Assembly: GCA_027575805.1 (NCBI GenBank)
Contig: JANBPU010000009.1
Coordinates: forward strand, 124,001 to 188,000
Source: Mycoemilia scoparia
Lineage: Eukaryota > Kickxellomycota > Kickxellomycetes > Kickxellales > Kickxellaceae
DNA: 64,000 nt
Direction of reading: 5' to 3'
This document shows positions 10,899-21,081 of the stretch, piece by piece; positions within the stretch are counted from its first letter, which is position 1, and each line of letters begins with the position of its first letter. The notes below the pieces were generated by a model that searched no databases, was not told the DNA's origin, and saw only the letters and a program-made list of their open reading frames with translations. Made by a program: the position numbers and the translations under genes.

Positions 10899-12254
10899 AT
10901 GTCGAAGCAACAGGCCAAAAAGTACTTTGAAGAGGCAAATAACAGCTTCTTCGATGGTGACTATGATGCTTCCCTAGATTTCATCGGCAAAGCTATCAAG
11001 GAAGATCCCAACAGCCCCGATTATCTTTTCCGTAGAGCACAGATACACCAGCAGCTAAAGAACTTTGAAAGTGCTGCCGGCGATGCTAAGCAAGTTATAG
11101 ACCTGACAAAGGGCAAGCCAGAATTTCTAAAGGTATATTATAAGGCACTGCATTTGTATGGGTAAGTATTGATAGCATTTTCAACCGATGGCAGCACACC
11201 GTTTATATATGCATATATAAACATTTATGGTAAATATGTTTATCACAAAGATATTGAACTAACAGCCTGCTTTTATAATTTCCTACAAAACATTATAGCA
11301 AGCACCTATTTGAAACCGAAAAGTATCTCGAAGCCACGCTTGTCTTCTTGGAAGCCAAATCCATTAACTCTGAAGATTCTGTCAATAATGAATATATCGA
11401 GAAGACCAAAGGTATGGATAACAATCCCTTTGTCTCAAATATACTAACAACAACACCTGAATAATCCTCACTATCATCATATCTATTAATAGAGCATGTC
11501 AGCGAAGAAGAGCTCTCTGCAGCTCAGGAAAAAGCTAAAAGGGACGATATTAACGAGGCCTTGAAGAGGAAGGAGAAGGATATAAAGTAAGAGCAATCTT
11601 AAAATCGCTATATTAATCCCAGGGTAAAATACCACAGATATGCTAATTGCGGCGTTTCTTTTGAAATTTACCGTTTATAGACATCAGTGGTACCAGAACG
11701 ATACTCATGTGACTGTAGACATTTTTGCCAGGAAGGCAAAGAAGGACAATGTTACTTTGAACCTTGCCGAAGAATCTGTGGAATTCAAGTGGAAGACTTC
11801 TGATGGCACTGAAGTTAGCAAGACCTTCACTCCTCTATTTTCAGAGATTGTTCCCAAAGAGTCGTCCTATGAGGTCCTTTCGACCAAAGTTGAGTTGAAG
11901 CTCAAAAAGAAGATTGCTGGAATCAAATGGTCCGAGCTTTTTAAAACAGAAAAGAAGTCTAGTGGCCCTCCTGTAGCTTCATACCCCACATCAAGCCACA
12001 AGCATCACAACTGGGACAAGATTGCCAAAGACACTGAGACAGACCCAGAGCTCAAGGCTGAAGGAGAGCAGGCACTCAACGAGCTTTTCCAAAAGATTTA
12101 CCGCGATGCCGACGACGACACTCGTCGTGCAATGATCAAGAGCTACCAGGAGAGCAATGGTACAACCCTTTCAACCAACTGGGCTGAGGTTAGCAAGGGT
12201 GTTGTAGAAACCAAGCCTCCAGAGTCCATGGTCGCCAAGAAATACGAAATTTAG
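10899..12254 (+). CDS. SGT1: SGT1, HSP90 co-chaperone (TPR-CS-SGS)
   Basis: Sgt1 links HSP90 to SCF ubiquitin ligases and kinetochore assembly. Exons are 10899-11161, 11299-11413, 11495-11586 and 11681-12254 (347 aa). The N-terminal TPR region includes SKQQAKKYFEEANNSFFDGD and DPNSPDYLFRRAQIHQQL. The CS domain starts at about residue 157 (HQWYQNDTHVTVDIFAR). The SGS end carries DADDDTRRAMIKSYQESNGT and TNWAEV, which are diagnostic for Sgt1. I chose the ATG at 10899. An in-frame ATG at 10839 would add 20 hydrophobic residues that the family lacks. The exon 3 acceptor is the second AG of atagag, because only it keeps the frame. NudC, another CS-domain HSP90 partner, lies 1.4 kb downstream. Confidence 0.93.
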
Positions 12255-12497
12255 TTTACTTGTTTTTTTAGAACGTATGCTTTTTAGAGCTTTTTACACC
12301 ATTCATCAACAAATTGGCATCGTTCTTTTCCTACGTTGTTTCGAATAAAGTTAGATAATAGTTGCCATAAAAGAAAGCCAGCGACCCATAACTTTAGAAT
12401 TTTTGTGCAATATTTATCATTTAGCTTTGTGTATTATTTTCAGACTTTAGCGGTAGTTTGTACTTATTTTTGGGCATTATAAGGATTGGAAGACAAA

Positions 12498-13266
12498 ATG
12501 AATGCTCCAGACAGATTTGAGATGTTTGTGCTCCCCGAGGGAGTTAAAAAGTAAGCCATGTTGCACTATACTCTTACATTTCGTTATTTCTTGTTATAAT
12601 AGCCTAAACAAGCGATGTTTGAATAGGATATCTATGACAAAGGATACAAAATTGCCAAACTGTATGGTATTTGACATTCAAAAGGAGGATCACACAATTG
12701 GAAATACACTCCGTTAGTAAGTAACTTCTACCATGACATTTAAATATTTGGTACTTTTGGATGTTGATTATAAATTCACAAAATATACTTTTGAACTTGA
12801 TTGACATTTATAGTAAACTTTTGGAGAATCCCAAGGTGCTATACGCCGCATACAAAGTGCCTCACCCATTGGAATATCATACTTTGGTCAAGGTCCAAAC
12901 TACTCCAGATACGACGCCATTGGCAGCCCTTCAATCAGCCATTCAGCAATTGATCATAGAGTATGGTAACATCCGAACAAAATTTGAGGTAATTGTTATT
13001 TACGATTATATAATTAAAGCAACTGTATTTACATTGACATAAGTTTAGAAAGAGCCAGGTTGATTAATCGTGCTTGTTGTGCCTTATTATTGAATTTATA
13101 GATGGAGCTAGTTCGTGTTAGACCCACTGCTGGTAGTGCTGCTGCTGGTGCTGGCAGTTCTCAGTATGATCAATCTGGCGCAGATGCTACGGGTGGTTAC
13201 GGAATGAGCCAAGGATCTAGTGTCGGAGCCAATATTGATAGTGCTGACGTAGACCTTGATTTCTAA
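12498..13266 (+). CDS. RPB11: RNA polymerase II subunit RPB11 (POLR2J)
   Basis: Rpb11 pairs with Rpb3 as the alpha-like dimer that seeds Pol II assembly. Exons are 12498-12550, 12627-12716, 12814-12988 and 13102-13266 (160 aa). Family hallmarks are NAPDRFEMFVLPEGVKK at the start, then KEDHTIGNTLR, PKVLYAAYKVPHPLEYH, and the long C-terminal helix (ALQSAIQQLIIEYGNIRTKFE). Animal and yeast Rpb11 are about 117-120 aa. This one has an extra Gly/Ser/Ala-rich tail of about 40 residues ending in the acidic NIDSADVDLDF, all encoded in the last exon. The tail is unexplained and looks disordered. Confidence 0.95.
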
Positions 13267-13663
13267 ACTTCTAGGCTTGTACAATTTCCGAAGTTAATAA
13301 AAACCATGCTGAACACTTTTTAAAGGTCGTTCATAAAATTACGCTTTTGTTATTAATAATAACATTTGGCTATAAATTCTGCAATTTAATGAAATTTGTA
13401 GTATTTTATAAGGTCAACAACCTTTTTACGACGATTAGGTGCTTTATTTATTCTAAGGAGATAACTATAAAGGCCAAAAATCATTTTATAACAACACCCA
13501 GTTATACAATCCCCCATAATATTTAACCGAGTTGCTTTGTTATTTTCAAATAAAGATAGAATGGAATGTATTGCATCATTATTTTGTATATCTACACATA
13601 TTCAAGGATTATTGCTACCACAGTATATTTTTCTTACTTAGTCTGAAAAGGTGGCTATAAATT
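13267..13663. other. Short intergenic region RPB11-NUDC
   Basis: About 400 bp. A TTAATAAAAACC sequence at about 13294 is a likely polyadenylation signal for RPB11. Nothing else is recognised. Confidence 0.5.
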
Positions 13664-14718
13664 ATGTCAAATAAACAACCTAAAAACCAACTTAGTATGT
13701 ATTAGCACTGATCACTACTTTGTTGCATCCAAATTTCTTTGATCCTAAACATCCATCTTTGCAATTACATTAGGCTTGCCATATACTTGGAAACAGACGC
13801 TCGAAGATGTTACGGTTACAATAGATCTTGAAGAAAACACCAGTGCTCGTGATATATCCGTTGTATTCGGAAAAAATTCTATAAAAGCAGGTTTAAAGGG
13901 ACAGAAGCCGATTATAGATGTAAGGAATTATATGGAAACCATATATCAAATCTTGTACTATTTATATGAAATAGGTGGAAAGAAATTTTGCTTCCCGAAA
14001 CTATACTACTAAATTTATTTGTCTTTACAGGGACTGCTATCCCAAGCAATTGATGTAGAGGAGTCTACTTGGAGTATAGGTAAGTGTATTATTTGCTGGT
14101 ATATAAACTATAGAACCAGCTAGAGATCATATGTAATGACACGTATTATCATTGCGTGCTATATAAATTAATATTAACTCCGCAAATCAATGATTTTACT
14201 ATTGTCTACATAACAAAGCTGACAAGAAACAGCTTGAAATTCACCTTGAAAAAGCAAATAAGCAGAAATGGTGGGATTGCGTTATTAAAGGCGATCCTAA
14301 AATCGACACCACAAAGTTAGTTCCTGATAATTCACGACTTTCTGATCTTGATTCGGAAGCCAGAGCAGCTGTTGAAAAGATGATGGTAAGTAATATTAGA
14401 TCAGATTATTGAATACCTCCAACTAAAAATATACTCAAGCTTTCGTGGTTAATAAGGAAATGGTTTTGGATTTTGTAGTATGACCAGCGTCAAAAGCTAG
14501 CTGGAAACCCAACAAGTGATGAGCAAAAAAGGCAAGAAGTCTTTAGAAAATTCCAAGAGCAGCATCCCGAAATGGATGTAAGTAGCTTTACCCCAAATTT
14601 ATACAAAAAATTAACATCAAGAGTGTGCCCATTTAATACTTGAGATTATTGTTATTTTTGTATGAATATTTAGTTTTCGAATGCCAAATTTGGAGGATTC
14701 TTGAACCAAAGCTCTTGA
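13664..14718 (+). CDS. nudC: Nuclear movement protein NudC (CS domain)
   Basis: NudC supports dynein/LIS1-dependent nuclear migration and acts as an HSP90-linked chaperone. Exons are 13664-13694 (31 nt, [10 protein letters not shown]), 13774-13919, 14031-14079, 14219-14385, 14479-14577 and 14674-14718, giving 178 aa. Fungal NudC is about 190-200 aa. The CS domain holds [16 protein letters not shown] and [20 protein letters not shown]. It is followed by [19 protein letters not shown] (the conserved WW/KGDP segment) and the C-terminal helix [19 protein letters not shown], ending FGGFLNQSS. The 31-nt first exon was chosen because it supplies an ATG, an excellent GTATGT donor and the right phase. 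All six exons sum to whole codons. Confidence 0.93.
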
Positions 14719-15041
14719 ACGACTGCATAATGCATCTCATAAAAGCCTAGGCATTTCTTTTTAAAATTCTTTGATATGGGCAATAATTTTTGAAGGGTGA
14801 AAGTTCACTAGTAAAACTGGACATCCATTTGGCTGTGGTTGAGCCTATAATCACTGGTCCCCAAAATTCACCCTTCAAAATTATGATCCATATAGATCAT
14901 TTTGCTATTTTAGAAAATAGGTCTTCTCAAAGTCCCCAATTCTGGTTTTAATAACTTTATAAGATAAAAAATATAGTCGTAACAAATAAACAACAGAAAA
15001 AGTGAATCACAAAATCATTTCTAACCTTATAATAGAACTAC
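14719..15041. other. Convergent intergenic region NUDC / AP180
   Basis: About 320 bp between the 3' ends of two convergent genes. It is largely occupied by the inverted-repeat element at 14783-14884 and the palindrome that abuts it. Confidence 0.6.
14783..14884. mobile_element. MITE-like element, 102 bp, with terminal inverted repeats
   Basis: The left end ATAATTTTTGAAGGGTGAA (14783-14801) and right end TTCACCCTTCAAAATTAT (14867-14884) are inverted copies that differ by one T. There is no coding capacity. The right end overlaps an adjoining palindrome (ATGATC-CATATA-GATCAT, about 14883-14900). A second element with the same TTTTTGAAGGG core lies at 55041-55138. Size, non-coding nature and inverted ends fit a miniature inverted-repeat transposable element. 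No clear target-site duplication was identified. Confidence 0.55.
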
Positions 15042-17345
15042 TCACTGAAATACGTTAAAGTTGGCAAAGTTTCCATTGGCATTATTTACTTGGCTCTGGT
15101 TAGTAGCTCCAGTGCTCGTTGGTGTAGCGCTGTGGTGGGTTTTCATGTTGTTGAGGTTAAAAGCAGCAAATGGATCGTTATTCAATGGTGTTGCACCCGA
15201 CTGATTCCAATTTATGCTTGTAGCCTGGGAGGATGTTTGGAATGGGGTAGAAGACTGAGAAGAATTGAAAGGCGAGAATGGATCATTGAGATTGCCTGTC
15301 TGCCCTTGCATGTTAGATGTCGCAAAGCTGTTGTTATTAGTAATTGCTGTGTTGTTCAAAGGGGTACCAAATACATCAACTGTGTTGTTCATGTTTTGAT
15401 TTGTTTCTAAAGTTTGTGCAAATGGATTGTATGATGCTCGGTTATTCTGTACATTAGGAACTGGCTGAGGCTGCTGATATGGGTTGATTGAGGTGTTGTT
15501 GGGCACCATCATCGAGGCCCTAAATGGATTGCTATCAATTGCAGACATTTGTGGTGCGAGCGCAAAGTTGTCAAATGGTGACATTGCTTGGGTTTGTGTG
15601 TTTTGGATAGAAGATACTTGGCCCATATCGAACTGCATTGGGTTTTGCTGGGGAGCAGAAAATTGGCTTGTGTTAAAAGGCGTGGCATTTTGGGCCTGCT
15701 GTTGAAGAAGCATATTTATGTCAGCCTGATTATTATTCAAATTAGCATTTCCTGCATCAAAGGGATTACTCAAAGCCTGGAAAGTGTTTTCAAGGGATGT
15801 GTTTTGTGGAATGGCTGGTTGAGATGGCTCATCGATGCTGGCAAAGAAATCGATCATGTCCTCTGTCTCTTTTTTGGCTAAAAAGTATCAAATTCATTAG
15901 TAAGAATCTAGAAATGATACTTGGTGAAGTATAAGGTTATTTTATATACTAACCTGTAGCCTTTGCTTGAGAGGGTTGGTCGGCTTGCCCAGATTTTGAC
16001 TTTTCCTTTAGCTTTAAACCTTGTGAGGCTCCAGATTTGCTGTTGCTATTACTTTGAGTCTTTATATCTTTCTTTGTTGCCTGCTTCTCGCTTTCAGGTA
16101 AATTCAAATAATCCTCTAAACCCTTGGCTAATGATACGGGCGCCTAAATTCCATGTATGGTATACATCTTCGCATTAGAGGTATTTATGTACCTGGTTGA
16201 AAATCTAGGAAAAGCTACTTACATGTGTCAACTTTGGAATCGAAAAGCCAAAAATGCTTTCAAACCGTCTGGCGGCCATAAGATACTCATCCATCCTCTC
16301 CGTTAGCCTAATGAATCGCTTGTATAGATCAAGTGCTCTCCGCATATCAGTATTATTAAGTTCGAAATATACCCCTAGAATATTGAATATATGGCCATTT
16401 AATATTTTCCTTTACAACCAGCCCAAATTGTGAATTATTCCAAATGTATCGAAGCATGACTTACTGAGCATCTTCATGACACCTTCATTCATGACCTGGA
16501 ATAACTTGAGGCTATCTCGAAGCATATATCTGAATCCTGAGAAGGTAGTTTCGTTGTCAAGGGTATCAGTATCGAACTGCCAAAGTAATAAGAGCCGATT
16601 AGTAAATGTGCTCACAGAATTGCATATTATTCACCATTATATTATTATCTTACCCGGGATTTGAACAGTGAATGCAAAAGCTTTTGAACAGTGGAGACCT
16701 CAAGAAGCAAGAATTTAGTATCAGTTACTTTGACAGCGTATATCTGTGAGCCAGTTGTAATACGCTTTGACATGTAGTCGAGTCTTGTAGACTTATAAGC
16801 CAACATTCTATCACAAAGATAGTTTGCATAGAGTCTAATGTTTTTAGTCTGCTCAATTGCTCTAGTTCCATTTCTGTCCCTGAACTTCTCCATGTTCAAA
16901 ACATGAGTGTTTTTACTCAGAAAGTCGTATATTGCTGGCCCATTCCCCTCTTGCATCAATATGTGGACAACAATCAGTCCTTTGAACGCTATCTGCAGCA
17001 TGCAATTGATAAAAGAATTAGCGATTATATATAAATAGATATTATTTTCATAACACTGCTAAATAATGCAGAGTATGGACATAAATAGAAGCGCCGGCAT
17101 CTTACCACCCAGTTTGCTTCTGCAAATCGATCGTTTAGCAGCGTGAATATATCCTGAGGTGATGCCCCCGACCATGACATCTGTACAAGAGCTATGTTAT
17201 CGGAATGAAAAGGCATAAATACCAGTTTCGCTTACAAGCCAAAGCATAATTCACAGAATTAGAGTTAAATGCACTTACTTGTTACGTGCTTCAACTTGGG
17301 GTGAACAACATCTTTTCGGGTGGCCTTCACAACAGCCTTTTCCAT
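15042..17345 (-). CDS. AP180/CALM-type clathrin assembly protein (ANTH domain)
   Basis: Endocytic adaptor that binds PI(4,5)P2 and recruits clathrin (yeast Yap1801/1802, animal CALM). Minus-strand exons: 17345-17279, 17191-17106, 16992-16654, 16576-16465, 16374-16223, 16143-15954 and 15877-15042 (593 aa). The ANTH domain, about residues 1-255, includes KATRKDVVHPKLKHVT (lipid-binding KxKH-type motif), WVIAFKGLIVVHILMQEGN, LCDRMLAYKSTRLDY and ALDLYKRFIRLTERM. The C-terminal half is Asn/Gln-rich and disordered. It carries three NPF motifs (353, 432, 466) for EH-domain partners and two DPF motifs (514, 550) for AP-2. One donor is GTTAGT rather than GTAAGT. The frame is intact throughout. I cannot tell which yeast paralogue it matches best. 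Confidence 0.92.
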
Positions 17346-17905
17346 TTTATAGTATTAAAAATTTATAGGTAGTCCAAGGGTGATCAGAAAGCCGTGGTTA
17401 TACAAGTGACCTGCTTTATACTTGGATAACGCAGCAAAAAGGTGTGATACTTGGCACAAAAGAAAGGTAAACCAAAGACCATGCTCGTCTCACATGAGCA
17501 ATGAAATATGTTTGGCAGGGCTTTGCTGCAAAGTCGTCTTATGGGACTGGGACAAAGAAATATCGTTTTTTGCCACATTTCATTGTCAATGCAGTGTTAC
17601 TACTATGATCGGGTAGCTGTAGTTGGCTGTGCTGGCGTCTGAACAAAACTAACATGCCCGATCCACACAGATAAGTGCATCGAGCGATATTTGGCAGAGA
17701 ATAGAGCTTTCCAAAGACAGCCTTTAAATGATCCCTTAACAAAACCATGCTTGCCACGATAACAATCGCTCTTAAAATTAACTCCCTTTACCACAATGGA
17801 ACAGAGCAAACAGGTTGAGTGGTTTTATTGTTGTACAGCATGGATTTTTATCAGCATTTGTTTACTAGAAGCATAGTTGAACAAAATTTTGAGTGAAAAA
17901 TAAAG
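17346..17905. other. Intergenic region AP180 / CIA1
   Basis: About 560 bp between the AP180 start and the CIA1 stop, both on the minus strand. It should hold the AP180 promoter and the CIA1 3' end. I see no gene. Confidence 0.5.
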
Positions 17906-19550
17906 CTAAGCAGTATAGTACCAAATGCGCACCACACCATCATCCCCAGCTGTTGCAAGCCAGCAGGAATACTTTTGACATGGGTTCCATTTTACACAGT
18001 TTATATCGTACTGCCCGTGAGCATTCTTTAGTTCTTCAACAAGAGTAGCCTCAAATCCAGTTTTATCACGGCCCCCATTGAGCACAGTCTTAAATATGCG
18101 TAGGGTGTTGTCTCCACCGCCAGTAGCAACGAGCCCGTGATTACCACTATCGCTGGCATGATGGGACCACGATACAGAGTATATTGGCCGTGTATGGGCT
18201 TGCGCTGGGACAGTATACGCCAAATCCCATGAGCCAGAATCAGGAACAAACTCGATCTCTGTGTATAATCGTATAGAAAGAAGATTAGCTAATAAAGAAA
18301 CATGTTGCAGCATGTAAATGTAGATTAATAGTTCAGCATTATACCTGATGATGTCTTTACGCTTGGCGCTTTCCAGAACTTGACAGTAAGATCATCGCTG
18401 ACAGTGACTTTTGGGATTAGCAAGATAATACAAATCTGATTTAGCAATGAAACACACAACAAACGATTTTAGTCAGCTTTATCCATTGTCCAAACGAATA
18501 TTACCTAAATATGAGCCATCTGGGCTGAAGTCTGCAGACCAAACTGTTGAAGTGTGGCCTTCGAGGATCTTGGTACAATACCAGTCATCGTCATCTTCCT
18601 TCCAGATACGGACAGTATTATCATATGATACAGAAGCCAGGATCTAAAAGGACAAAGTTGACACACATGAGCCCATTGAGTAGCTGATAAAATCCATGCA
18701 ATATTCTCAAGATGTCTAACATACCTCTTCTGTAGGGTGCCATGTAACGAACTTCACATCATGAGTATGCTCCATCAGTACGCTTATGCAGTCAAAGTCG
18801 CCGCCTCCAACAGCTAAACATGCCAAGAATTCCAATATCAGATAGGCCACTCAGCGATTCATCAGATAAAGCCACTGTCGTACGAACAAATAAAATTAGG
18901 ATGCTTACCTTCCCAAATCCATACGCTCTTGTCGCGACCGCATGTTGCCAGCAGCTGTCCAGATGGGCTCCATGAAACACACTTGACTTCATTTTCATGA
19001 CCCTCCAAAGTGGCCTCGCACTCATAACCTATCCAATCAAAGCCAGAAGGTGAGCAATGCTCCTGGGTCTACAATAACTACTCGAGTATAATGGAAGTCG
19101 ATTTGTGCAATCACATAGACGCAATATAGTGTATACCTTGATATTCATCGTATTCCCATATGCTTGTTGTCCCATCGAAGCTTGCGGTTGCTATCTGTTT
19201 TCCAGTCGTAGGCTCATAGGCAACAGATCTCACTGTTCGTTTGTGTGTGCTTTCTATCTGGTCAAGAGCTTTCCATGCGCCAGGTGCAGGCTTTTCTGGA
19301 AAGGAATCGGCAGAAAGCAGGCCAGGGTCCGATGGTGCCCAGATCCTCACTGTTCGGTCTCCTGAGCATGATGCAAGACGCTCTCCAGAGGGATGCCAGC
19401 TAAGTTGCCAAACCCTGTCTTTATGCCCTACAAAATTGTACAAAATCTGTGTGAATAACTATCAAAGGTCCATTTCCGTGTTGTTGACACGAGTTTAAAA
19501 AACTATATATATAAATTACCTTCTAACTCTGCGACTAGTATCAACGTCAT
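17906..19550 (-). CDS. CIA1: Cytosolic iron-sulfur assembly protein CIA1 (WD40)
   Basis: Cia1/CIAO1 is the WD40 subunit of the CIA targeting complex, which delivers Fe-S clusters to cytosolic and nuclear proteins. Helicases are typical clients. Minus-strand exons: 19550-19520 (31 nt), 19427-19137, 19028-18909, 18813-18725, 18643-18505, 18407-18345 and 18258-17906 (361 aa). Repeats visible include [53 protein letters not shown] with [11 protein letters not shown] (strongly Cia1-like), [28 protein letters not shown] and CVKWNP. This fits a seven-bladed propeller of normal length. The first exon encodes [10 protein letters not shown]. The alternative, a generic WD40 protein, is less likely because of the CGRDKSVW blade. 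Confidence 0.9.
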
Positions 19551-19960
19551 TGGTGTCTTTTATACCTGTTATATTGATTCCCCTACCACCCTCTGGTAGC
19601 CGATACAATGATGTTAATTATTAGTAAAATTATGGGTGTGCTTTTATCAGATATCTGGCTCTAGTAGTAGTACTGTATTTCCCTCTGGATCTATGGATAT
19701 GATTCATTTCCTTTTTGCTTTGTAATTCAGTGGGTCCAAAACTTTAAACTTGGATATGGGCTAGCAACATTGCCACGCATTCTTGGTCTTTGAAATACTC
19801 GCAGAACTGTGAAGGGGTATTTGCATCAAAAAGTAAAGCAAAGTCTTTAGATATTATTTGTCAAATATACATGAATGGCGCTGATAAAGGCAAAAAGTTG
19901 TTGCAAATGCTAGATCAAGTGTATTGTGCAATGTCTCATATAAATGCACACACCTACAGA
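19551..19960. other. Intergenic region upstream of CIA1
   Basis: About 410 bp holding the presumed CIA1 promoter and the 3' end of the next minus-strand gene. No gene is seen. Confidence 0.5.
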
Positions 19961-20631
19961 TCATTCCAATTTTGGTTCAGGCTTGACTGGAGTTGGTGGA
20001 CCGAGATATTTTGCTAGAGTTTGAGCAACATGGGGGCTCAGCTGGTATCTAGCAGAGAGTTTTATGAAATCATCCTTTTCGTCTAGCTGATGTATATGTT
20101 TTATGAATTGTGATACTGTCTCGGAGGCAACTCTATCATTGCCCTTTACATCCATATCATCTTCAAATGTGCGATGCAGTAGTGTTTGAACTCCTCTGTT
20201 AGCCTATTAATGACGCATCAATACGCACAAGTCGATACATTAATTAGCTTATAGTACCAATACGCTTGTTTCTTAAAGTTTAATTCCGCCGCCATTACCT
20301 GTGGATCGGATGAAGTAGTTGGAGTCAGCGTCTCCTTAGGGTTCAATAAAAAGCTCAAATTTTGCATGAACTGTTCATTTTTAACTACATAGAAGGGTAA
20401 TAAAGCGATCAATAAACACTGTTAACATTAATCTGGTACATTACAATTTCTTCATACCGGATCCTTGGCGAGCTTACCTGTTTCATTGGCTTCGGCTTCC
20501 TTTTCGTTAGAAATCTGGTTCTCTTTGCCCATCTCTGCGGTTAAAGAAGACTTTACATCTTCGGCTGCGGATTTTCTTACCTCAGTTCCTCTTGGGTATC
20601 TTTGTGCGGTTCTCGAAACAGCGGCACCCAT
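19961..20631 (-). CDS. Small conserved protein, probably NDUFAF4-like complex I assembly factor
   Basis: A 160-aa protein from minus-strand exons 20631-20478, 20384-20299 and 20203-19961. It begins MGAAVSRTAQ, matching the N-myristoylation pattern (G2, S6), and the middle is acidic and polar. The C-terminal helical region (SQFIKHIHQL, then LSARYQLSPHVAQTLAKYLG) resembles the end of human NDUFAF4, which also starts MGA and has a YQL..V..LLKY segment. NDUFAF4 is a myristoylated mitochondrial assembly factor of complex I, and this genome encodes the complex I subunit NDUFS3 (36632-37723). I chose the ATG at 20631; an in-frame ATG 45 nt upstream would hide the MGA start. The assignment is by motif memory only and could be wrong. 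Confidence 0.5.
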
Positions 20632-21081
20632 TGTGACTATATAGAGATTCTCTGTGACATCAAGCGATCCGCACATCCCGGTTGTCTGTTATCTTGTGAA
20701 ATGATTAATAACGCAATTTTTGTTATGGGTTGATATTGTAACTAAGTTTCTCTCTGTCCCTAGCTTAAACAACAAATCTGTAAACAAAACATTTTTGATG
20801 GCACTTTAAATTACACAGATATTGCCTTCCATGATAAAACCAACAGTATGGGCAAAAAACAATAAGCTTGGTTATTATACTAAATGTTTCCATTACAATT
20901 AGCGTAGTATAGGATCACTAGCATATTCCTGGAGGCCAAAGAGATAGCTTATTAATTAGAAAGCATGTATAAATGCCAGGTTTAGACCCATAAATAAAAA
21001 TTATGTTTATCACTATGCTATTATAACCTAGCTTGACTCCAGTCTAACTAAAAAGCTCTTCTCTTTACAAAGTTTATAGTC
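20632..21081. promoter_or_regulatory. Bidirectional promoter region (NDUFAF4-like / SmgGDS-like)
   Basis: 450 bp separate two divergent start codons and must contain both promoters. I cannot identify specific elements. Both encoded proteins begin with an N-myristoylation-type MG sequence. Confidence 0.45.
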
